In this document: positions 1 through 4,152 of the stretch, piece after piece
How positions within the stretch are numbered: the first letter of the stretch is position 1
Layout: every line of letters starts with the position of its first letter
From: Campylobacterales bacterium
GTDB taxonomy: Bacteria; Campylobacterota; Campylobacteria; Campylobacterales; SZUA-545
Length of the DNA stretch: 5,299 nt
Assembly: GCA_025800305.1 (NCBI GenBank)
Contig: JAOXRY010000167.1
Location: 1 to 5,299 of the forward strand
Reading direction: 5' to 3'
Position numbers and translations under genes: made by a program
Notes under the pieces: generated by a model
The model's input: only the letters and a program-made list of their open reading frames with translations
Databases searched by the model: none
What the model was told of the DNA's origin: nothing

Positions 1-856
1 GTTGAGGTTCACTCATTCCTTGACTCATCTGTAAGATCTTTACATACTTCTTTTTATATCCTTTAACAACAGTTGCCAACTCTTTAAGTTTTACTTCTGT
101 TTCACCATTTCCAATAATTACAAGATTTTTAAGATCTTCAATTGATTTAAATGCTGATGTTGTTCTTACACGGTAAGTTCTTCTATCAATATCAACTGTA
201 CCTGCAGAAATATCTTGATTTTCAGATCTAATAATATTCGCAATCTGGTCTATTGTCAGTCCATAAGCAGCTAATCTTTCTTGATTCACTCTTACTTGAA
301 GTTCCTCTTCTGTACCTCCTCCTTCAAATAAAGAAGCAACACCTTCTACTCTTTCAATATGCTCTTTTACTTCATTTTCTATATAAGACTTATACGTATC
401 AATATCATTTTCATTTCCAAAATCTGTTATAAATCCCATCCAAATAACAGGAGAAGCATTTGCACCAGAAGAGGAGATAGTTGGTCTACTTACATTTTCT
501 GGATAGTTATCAACCTGATTTAACTTATTGGAAACTTCCAATAAAGCCTTATTCATATCCGTTCCAATTTTAAAAGTTAGTGTAATTTCACCTAAATTAT
601 CAGAAGATGTTGAAGCGTACTTAATTAGTCCAGGAGTACTTTTTAGCTGCTCCTCTTGTTTGTTTATAATATCTCTTTCAATCTCATATGGAGTTGCTCC
701 ACCCCACACTGTTTTTACAGAGATCTCAGGCTGTACAACATTTGGAGTTAATCTGTAAGGGAGATTATCTAAAGAGATAAGTCCAAACATTATCAGTAAA
801 AAAACTCCAACAGTTATAGTTACTGGTTTAGTTATGGAGGTTTTTATAAAATCCAT
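1..856 (-). CDS. RND-family efflux permease, N-terminal part (runs off the left edge)
   Basis: This is the inner-membrane, proton-driven pump subunit of a tripartite efflux system; 285 residues are visible of the roughly 1000 usual for the family. A membrane helix spans about residues 10-28. It is followed by the RND hallmark LPYRLTPNVVQPEISV (32-47), then WGGATPYEIE (51-60), typical of the start of the porter (pore) domain, and the GANASPVIWMGF stretch (131-142). The ATG at 856-854 is set by the Shine-Dalgarno-like AGGACAG (867-861), which lies inside the end of the adaptor gene. Only one base separates the adaptor stop from this start, so translation is probably coupled. The transmembrane residues that relay protons, and those that separate drug pumps (HAE) from metal pumps (HME), lie outside the window, so the substrate class is open. 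The MarR regulator upstream favours organic or drug-like substrates by analogy. No frameshift is seen. Confidence 0.93.
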   Translation of the reverse strand, partial: MDFIKTSITKPVTITVGVFLLIMFGLISLDNLPYRLTPNVVQPEISVKTVWGGATPYEIERDIINKQEEQLKSTPGLIKYASTSSDNLGEITLTFKIGTDMNKALLEVSNKLNQVDNYPENVSRPTISSSGANASPVIWMGFITDFGNENDIDTYKSYIENEVKEHIERVEGVASLFEGGGTEEELQVRVNQERLAAYGLTIDQIANIIRSENQDISAGTVDIDRRTYRVRTTSAFKSIEDLKNLVIIGNGETEVKLKELATVVKGYKKKYVKILQMSQGMSEPQ

Positions 857-857
857 A

Positions 858-1901
858 CTACTGTCCTATAATCTGTATAGGTGAGTTGGGAAAGATTCGC
901 TCGTTTCCTTTTACTATAACTTGTCCACCAGGAACAATTCCTTTTCCAGCAATAGCTATGCTACTTCTTGTTAATCCAATTATTTTTACAGGAACCATAT
1001 TTGCCACTCCATCATTGGCTACAAATACAACCTCTTGTCCAAATTTTTTAATTAATGCATCTCTTGGAACCAAAAGAGCTGGAGCTTTTTTCATTGCAGG
1101 TAAAGAGACAGAGATACTCATTCCTTCTATCAATCCTTCAGGGTTTAAGATCTTTAACTTCACTGGAAATGTTCTTGTTTTAATTTCTGCTAGAGGCACT
1201 AAAGATTTTAGTTGTGTCTCGACTTCTAGGTTTCCAACATGGCTTTTAATTAAAGAGTCTTTATTTAAAAAATTAATAAACCTAGCTGGAATATTTAACT
1301 TAATTTCTAAATCAGAAGTATCAACTATAGAAGCTACACTTTCTCCTGTATTTACCCACTCACCAACTTCTTTTCTCTTTGATGTTACGACACCAGAAAA
1401 AGGAGCTTTTATACTTCTATTTGCCTTTTGAATTAATAATGATTCCAATGAAGCTTTTGAAGAGTCATATTGAGATTTTAATTTCTCGTAAGCAAACCTT
1501 GTTTTATCAAACTGCTGTTCTGAGACACTTCTTTTCTTATAAAGTTTTTCTAGTCTTTTGTACTCTTTTTCTTGATTTGTAAAATCTGCTTTTAAGGCAT
1601 TTACACTTCCTCGAACCTCTTTTATTTTAGTATTAAGTAATGCTGTATCTAAAACATAAAGAATTTCTCCTTGCTCAACCTTATCACCTTCACTAAAATT
1701 GACTTCTTTTACAACCCCACTCTCTTTACTGGCTAAATTAGAGTTTTTTCCATAATAAATGGTTCCAATAAACTTTTGTAAAGGATTAATTTCCCCTTTT
1801 TTTACTTTTGCGACTTCTACTAAAGATGGGGTTTCTCCAGCAGCAAATAGTGATGTAGAGATAAAAAATGTTATAAAAAACAACCTAAGATTTTTTGACA
1901 T
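858..1901 (-). CDS. Periplasmic adaptor (membrane fusion protein) of an RND efflux pump
   Basis: This 347-residue HlyD/AcrA-type protein bridges the RND permease and an outer-membrane channel. A Sec signal peptide occupies about residues 1-20 (MSKNLRLFFITFF..SLFA/AGE). No lipobox cysteine is present, so it looks like a signal peptidase I substrate and not a lipoprotein like AcrA. Two lipoyl half-motifs, at about 57-86 (SGVVKEVNFSEGDKVEQGE) and 163-195 (IKAPFSGVVTSKRKEVGEW), flank a coiled-coil hairpin at about 88-160. A beta-barrel follows at about 196-270, then a membrane-proximal domain with VPRDAL (278-283). The length is slightly short for the family but complete. The ATG at 1901-1899 has AAAGGAA about 6 bases upstream (1913-1907). 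The gene is first in an operon with the permease and lies 117 bases after marR. No TolC-like channel gene is visible; it may lie beyond the left edge or elsewhere in the genome. Confidence 0.92.
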   Translation of the reverse strand: MSKNLRLFFITFFISTSLFAAGETPSLVEVAKVKKGEINPLQKFIGTIYYGKNSNLASKESGVVKEVNFSEGDKVEQGEILYVLDTALLNTKIKEVRGSVNALKADFTNQEKEYKRLEKLYKKRSVSEQQFDKTRFAYEKLKSQYDSSKASLESLLIQKANRSIKAPFSGVVTSKRKEVGEWVNTGESVASIVDTSDLEIKLNIPARFINFLNKDSLIKSHVGNLEVETQLKSLVPLAEIKTRTFPVKLKILNPEGLIEGMSISVSLPAMKKAPALLVPRDALIKKFGQEVVFVANDGVANMVPVKIIGLTRSSIAIAGKGIVPGGQVIVKGNERIFPNSPIQIIGQ

Positions 1902-1925
1902 ATATTTTCCTTTATTTTTAATTAC

Positions 1926-1940
1926 CTTTCTAGGAAGATA
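1926..1940. promoter_or_regulatory. Candidate MarR operator box at the efflux operon
   Basis: The 15 bases CTTTCTAGGAAGATA are an exact reverse-complement match to 2509-2523 in front of marR. The core TTTCTAGGAA is an imperfect palindrome. With the extended -10 at 1949-1941, the box covers about -6 to +9 of the efflux transcript and would block RNA polymerase or its escape. The match is seen directly; binding by the neighbouring MarR protein is inferred. Confidence 0.6.
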
Positions 1941-1949
1941 ATTTTATCA
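1941..1949 (-). promoter_or_regulatory. Candidate extended -10 promoter of the efflux operon
   Basis: Read on the minus strand this is TGATAAAAT: an extended-10 TG, one base, then TAAAAT (5 of 6 to consensus). The predicted start is near 1934, giving a leader of about 33 bases that includes the AAAGGAA ribosome site of the adaptor gene. The -35 position (about 1969-1964, CTTCCA) is poor, as is common when the -10 is extended. A competing reading uses TTGATA (1950-1945) as a -35 with GGTAAT (1926-1921) as the -10 at 18-base spacing. That would put one operator box in the spacer but leave only about 13 bases of leader. Confidence 0.4.
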
Positions 1950-1950
1950 A

Positions 1951-1976
1951 AAAATATCTTACTTGGAAGATATTTT
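1951..1976. promoter_or_regulatory. Perfect 10+10 inverted repeat, candidate second operator of the efflux operon
   Basis: The arms AAAATATCTT (1951-1960) and AAGATATTTT (1967-1976) are perfectly complementary around the 6-base spacer ACTTGG. The right side, CTTGGAAGATATTTT from 1962, resembles the neighbouring box CTAGGAAGATAATTTT from 1930. The two copies point the same way and start 32 bases apart, about three helical turns, so bound proteins would lie on one face. The repeat covers the -35 region of the extended -10 promoter. In a transcript reading through from marR it could also fold into a weak A/U hairpin ending in U residues, so a terminator role is the main alternative. Confidence 0.5.
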
Positions 1977-2001
1977 CTCTGTTTTTTTATTTTTGTGTTA
2001 T

Positions 2002-2029
2002 AAAAAATTAATTAATAGCTAGTTAATTA
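2002..2029 (-). terminator. Weak possible terminator after marR
   Basis: On the minus strand, TAATTAA and TTAATTA (2029-2023 and 2015-2009) form a 7-bp, A/T-only stem with a 7-base loop, followed by six T (2007-2002). The hairpin overlaps the marR stop codon. A stem without G/C pairs is weak, so read-through into the efflux operon remains plausible. Confidence 0.25.
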
Positions 2030-2492
2030 TTCTGCGAATAACTTTCTCTAAAGCTTTTTCCATGATACTTCTTTCTGTATCATCAAGACAAGAAAACAAA
2101 TTATTTTCGTCATTTATTGTGACGGCTAGAACCTGTTCTGACAACTCTTTACCTTTTGGTGTACAATTGACCAGCATACTTCTTTTATCATCAGGATTAG
2201 GAAGCCTCTCTATATAATCACTACTTTCAAGCTTTTTTAATAGTTTGGTCATCCCTCCAGAAGAGAAAAGCATTCCTTCATAAAGTTCAGTTGGTGAGAT
2301 CGGTCTTTCATGGAAAGAAACAGTAAACAGCACATCAACTTCACTACTGGTCATTCCATAAGATTTTGCGATAACTTCAAAATGATCCTGCAGTAGTTTA
2401 CTAAGTAGCATAATAGGTACAGAGAGAGAATCATGTTCATGACAGTTTTTTTTGGCACATCCAAAATATTCTTCAATTTTTCTTTTTTCCAT
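2019..2492 (-). CDS. MarR-family transcriptional regulator
   Basis: This 157-residue cytoplasmic winged-helix dimer protein is of normal MarR length. The N-terminal dimerisation helix lies at about 22-45. The helix-turn-helix lies at about 64-92, with PTELYEGMLFSSGGMTKLLKKLE ending in the recognition helix. The wing at 93-115 carries the family signature NPDDKRSMLVNCTPKG, and the C-terminal helices (about 115-157) complete the dimer interface. The N-terminus has a Cys/His cluster, C12-x4-C17-H18-x-H20; further cysteines are C110 and C135. The gene precedes the RND operon and shares an identical 15-base promoter box with it, so it most likely represses itself and the pump until an inducer binds. 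The ATG at 2492 is chosen because it gives full length. The next Met, at residue 28, would remove part of the dimerisation region and has no ribosome site. No Shine-Dalgarno is present at the chosen start either, and the promoter lies almost on the ATG. Confidence 0.93.
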   Translation of the reverse strand: MEKRKIEEYFGCAKKNCHEHDSLSVPIMLLSKLLQDHFEVIAKSYGMTSSEVDVLFTVSFHERPISPTELYEGMLFSSGGMTKLLKKLESSDYIERLPNPDDKRSMLVNCTPKGKELSEQVLAVTINDENNLFSCLDDTERSIMEKALEKVIRRIIN

Positions 2493-2499
2493 GGAAGAA

Positions 2500-2508
2500 A
2501 TTATAACA
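2500..2508 (-). promoter_or_regulatory. Extended -10 promoter of marR, predicting a leaderless mRNA
   Basis: The minus strand reads TGTTATAAT, a consensus extended -10 (TG-n-TATAAT). The hexamer ends 7 bases before the marR ATG, which places the start of transcription at about 2493-2492, on or next to the start codon. No good -35 is seen at 16-18 bases (for example AGTAGC at 17), consistent with dependence on the extended -10. The candidate operator box ends at 2509, directly abutting the TG. Confidence 0.6.
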
Positions 2509-2523
2509 TATCTTCCTAGAAAG
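2509..2523. promoter_or_regulatory. Candidate MarR autoregulatory operator box
   Basis: TATCTTCCTAGAAAG is the exact reverse complement of the box at 1926-1940. It lies upstream of and adjacent to the extended -10 of marR, within the -35/-10 spacer region, where bound protein would exclude RNA polymerase. The sequence identity is direct; the identity of the bound protein is inferred from position. Confidence 0.6.
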
Positions 2524-2528
2524 CTACT

Positions 2529-2900
2529 TTATTCTTTTGAAGAGATAACATTAAGCCTTGTAAGAATAATAATTGGAATAAGTTGTATAAAAAAAACAAC
2601 TATCAATATATAAATATTTTCAATTACCAAGTAGCTATAAATTGCTCCAGCAAAGATCAATAAAAAAGCTATATTTTTTGTTTTTCTAGTCACACCTTTG
2701 TGTTTTTGCCAGTTTTTAATCATCACTCCAAAGATTTTGTGTTCTAAGAGCCATTGGTGAAGTTTAGGAGAAGACCTTACAAAAGAGGCTGTAGCTAAGA
2801 GTATAAAAGGAGTTGTTGGAAGTCCAGGAAGAAGAACTCCTAAAAAACCAAGGAATAAAAAAAGAAATCCTAAAATTAAAAAAACAGTTCTTTTTATCAT
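2529..2900 (-). CDS. ybaN: YbaN/DUF454-family small inner-membrane protein
   Basis: This 123-residue protein is close in size to E. coli YbaN, a family of unknown function. A first hydrophobic helix (about 4-24) runs into the family signature LPGLPTTPFILLA (24-36). Next come FVRSSPKLHQWLLEH (40-54) and FGVMIKNW (57-64), both conserved in DUF454, and a basic loop HKGVTRKTK (67-75). Two more membrane helices lie at about 76-93 and 95-115. The start is fixed: between the chemoreceptor stop (2936-2934) and ATG 2900 there is no other start codon in frame, and the first helix begins at residue 4. The start has no ribosome site at normal spacing and directly follows the T-tract of a terminator. The AAGGAGGA 20 bases upstream is too distant and is locked in that hairpin. 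The gene ends 36 bases before marR with no terminator between them. Nothing in the sequence ties its role to the pump. Confidence 0.88.
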   Translation of the reverse strand: MIKRTVFLILGFLFLFLGFLGVLLPGLPTTPFILLATASFVRSSPKLHQWLLEHKIFGVMIKNWQKHKGVTRKTKNIAFLLIFAGAIYSYLVIENIYILIVVFFIQLIPIIILTRLNVISSKE

Positions 2901-2902
2901 AT

Positions 2903-2927
2903 AAAAAAGGAGGAGAAAATCCTCCTT
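2903..2927 (-). terminator. Intrinsic terminator of the chemoreceptor gene
   Basis: On the minus strand AAGGAGGA (2927-2920), the loop TTTTC (2919-2915) and TCCTCCTT (2914-2907) make a perfect 8-bp stem. Further T residues (2906-2903) complete a run of six. It begins 6 bases after the TAA of the chemoreceptor (2936-2934). It also ends only two bases before the ATG of the next gene, so it occupies all the space where that gene's leader should be. It is not bidirectional, since no T-tract follows on the plus strand. Confidence 0.85.
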
Positions 2928-2933
2928 GTAGTA

Positions 2934-4022
2934 TTAGATTCTATGTTTAACAAAAGTTGCGTAAAGCTCTTCAAAAGCTTTTTCACTAGAATCCTCAACA
3001 CTTTCCATTCTCTCAATAGTGGCTTTATAATCTTGATTGTCAATCCAAAAAGAGATAGATTCAGCAACACCTTGATGAACATTTGAATGATGTTTTCCTA
3101 ATGATTCTAACATTTCAGTCTCATTTTTCACTTGCTCTTTATTGATACTAAACCATTTACCAAACCTACATTGATTTTCATTTTGAATTTCTGCTGGTTT
3201 TTCGCTACTCATAAATGCTTTGTAAGCTAGTAGCTTAAACAGAATATGATCTGCCTTTCCATTTCCAATTCCAATTTCATTGGTAATATTTTTAGTAATA
3301 TCTTTGATTCTTTGAGAATTTGAAATAACAAACTCTAGTTCTTGAAAAAAGGCGTCTAATGAAGTATTAATAACTTCACTATTATTTCTAAATTTCTCAG
3401 TCATTTCGATAATCTCTGTTGAGTTTTGCTTCAACTGACCAATATTAATTTCAACCTCTTGTGTTGCTTTTTGAGTTCTTTCTGCTAGTTTTCTTACCTC
3501 ATCAGCAACAACCGCAAATCCTCGTCCATGTTCCCCTGCTCTTGCCGCTTCAATTGCAGCATTTAAAGCAAGTAAATTTGTCTGATCACTGATATCTTTA
3601 ATAAGTTCAATAATCTCTCCAATTGAACTAACACTATTATTTAATGAATCTGCACCATTTTCCAATGTAATTGTCTCTTGTGCAATTTGTCCAATACTAC
3701 CTACAATATCAGTTTTTTGAGACTGAACATTATCAATTCTTACACTTGTTTTTTCATTAAGCTCTGAAGCCTCTTCTAAAGAGTCTACGTTTGCCTGCAT
3801 AATTCCTTGAACAAATCCTACTCCACTTTCGTAAGATTTAATCAATAGATTCATTATTTCTAATTTAGCCTCATTATTTTTTAATAAACTCTCATCTACT
3901 TTTATTTCTTTAGATTTTTCAAGTTCTTGGGTTAATTGTGTATTCTCGTTGGCAAGTCTACTGTTTTCGTTTTCAAGTTCTTTAACTCTTCGTTCTAATT
4001 CTGGGTTTCCAAAAAGCCCCAT
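2934..4022 (-). CDS. Soluble methyl-accepting chemotaxis protein with CZB domain (TlpD-like)
   Basis: This 362-residue cytoplasmic chemoreceptor has no membrane segment. The N-terminus is a charged coiled coil (about 6-57, starting ELERRVKELENENSRL). The MCP signalling hairpin has the near-invariant tip at about 146-187 (DQTNLLALNAAIEAARAGE, then GRGFAVVADEVRKLAERT), which contacts CheA/CheW. The C-terminus is a chemoreceptor zinc-binding (CZB) domain, about 255-350. Its likely ligands are H259 (KADHILFK), C285 (CRFGKW), H312 and H316 (HHSNVH). This order matches Helicobacter TlpD, a receptor linked to redox, zinc and hypochlorite or oxidative signals, but the sensed signal here is not shown. 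The central sensory region between coiled coil and signalling domain is shorter than in TlpD. No CheR/CheB-binding pentapeptide is seen at the C-terminus (KHRI). The ATG at 4022 has a clear AGGAGAGAG (4033-4025). The gene looks monocistronic, with a hairpin on each side. Confidence 0.95.
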   Translation of the reverse strand: MGLFGNPELERRVKELENENSRLANENTQLTQELEKSKEIKVDESLLKNNEAKLEIMNLLIKSYESGVGFVQGIMQANVDSLEEASELNEKTSVRIDNVQSQKTDIVGSIGQIAQETITLENGADSLNNSVSSIGEIIELIKDISDQTNLLALNAAIEAARAGEHGRGFAVVADEVRKLAERTQKATQEVEINIGQLKQNSTEIIEMTEKFRNNSEVINTSLDAFFQELEFVISNSQRIKDITKNITNEIGIGNGKADHILFKLLAYKAFMSSEKPAEIQNENQCRFGKWFSINKEQVKNETEMLESLGKHHSNVHQGVAESISFWIDNQDYKATIERMESVEDSSEKAFEELYATFVKHRI

Positions 4023-4058
4023 TTCTCTCTCCTAGATTATATTTTTTTGTTATATGTA

Positions 4059-4085
4059 ATATCGACCAACTGGTAGTAAAATCAA
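4059..4085 (-). promoter_or_regulatory. Possible promoter of the chemoreceptor, sigma-28-like
   Basis: On the minus strand TTGATTTT (4085-4078), 11 bases, then GTCGATAT (4066-4059) resembles the flagellar sigma-28 pattern TAAAGTTT-N11-GCCGATAA at 5 of 8 and 6 of 8 positions. The predicted leader is about 30 bases and includes the ribosome site. A sigma-70 reading with TTGATT as the -35 gives only weak -10 choices at correct spacing. Two other A/T hexamers nearby (TATAAC, TATAAT) lack partners. The region is too AT-rich for certainty. Confidence 0.3.
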
Positions 4086-4127
4086 GAGATTTTAAGGATT
4101 TTTTAAACTTATAAAGAAAGGAAGGGG

Positions 4128-4149
4128 AAGGAGAGGTTTGCCTCTCCTT
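4128..4149 (-). terminator. Hairpin terminator after the aldehyde dehydrogenase gene
   Basis: AAGGAGAGG (4149-4141) and CCTCTCCTT (4136-4128) on the minus strand form a perfect 9-bp stem with a CAAA loop. It starts 3 bases past the TAG stop (4155-4153). The tail is CCCC followed by a pyrimidine-rich stretch (TTCCTTTCTTT), not a clean T run, so it may be a less efficient terminator or a 3'-end stabilising hairpin. Confidence 0.65.
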
Positions 4150-4152
4150 TGA

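Noticed and set aside
528..758. 76-codon open frame on the plus strand
   Set aside because: It lies wholly antisense to the RND permease, with no ribosome site or domain.
886..1431. 181-codon open frame on the plus strand
   Set aside because: It is antisense to the adaptor gene, which has clear family motifs. The plus-strand translation shows no recognisable domain, and the open frame is a by-product of AT-rich coding on the other strand.
1759..1941. 60-codon plus-strand frame that crosses the adaptor start into the intergenic region
   Set aside because: It is antisense to the signal peptide and first lipoyl half of the adaptor; its reading into the operator region is chance.
2897..3082. 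61-codon minus-strand frame overlapping the end of the chemoreceptor and the terminator
   Set aside because: It overlaps the CZB domain of the chemoreceptor in another frame and runs through the terminator hairpin; the protein has no recognisable features.
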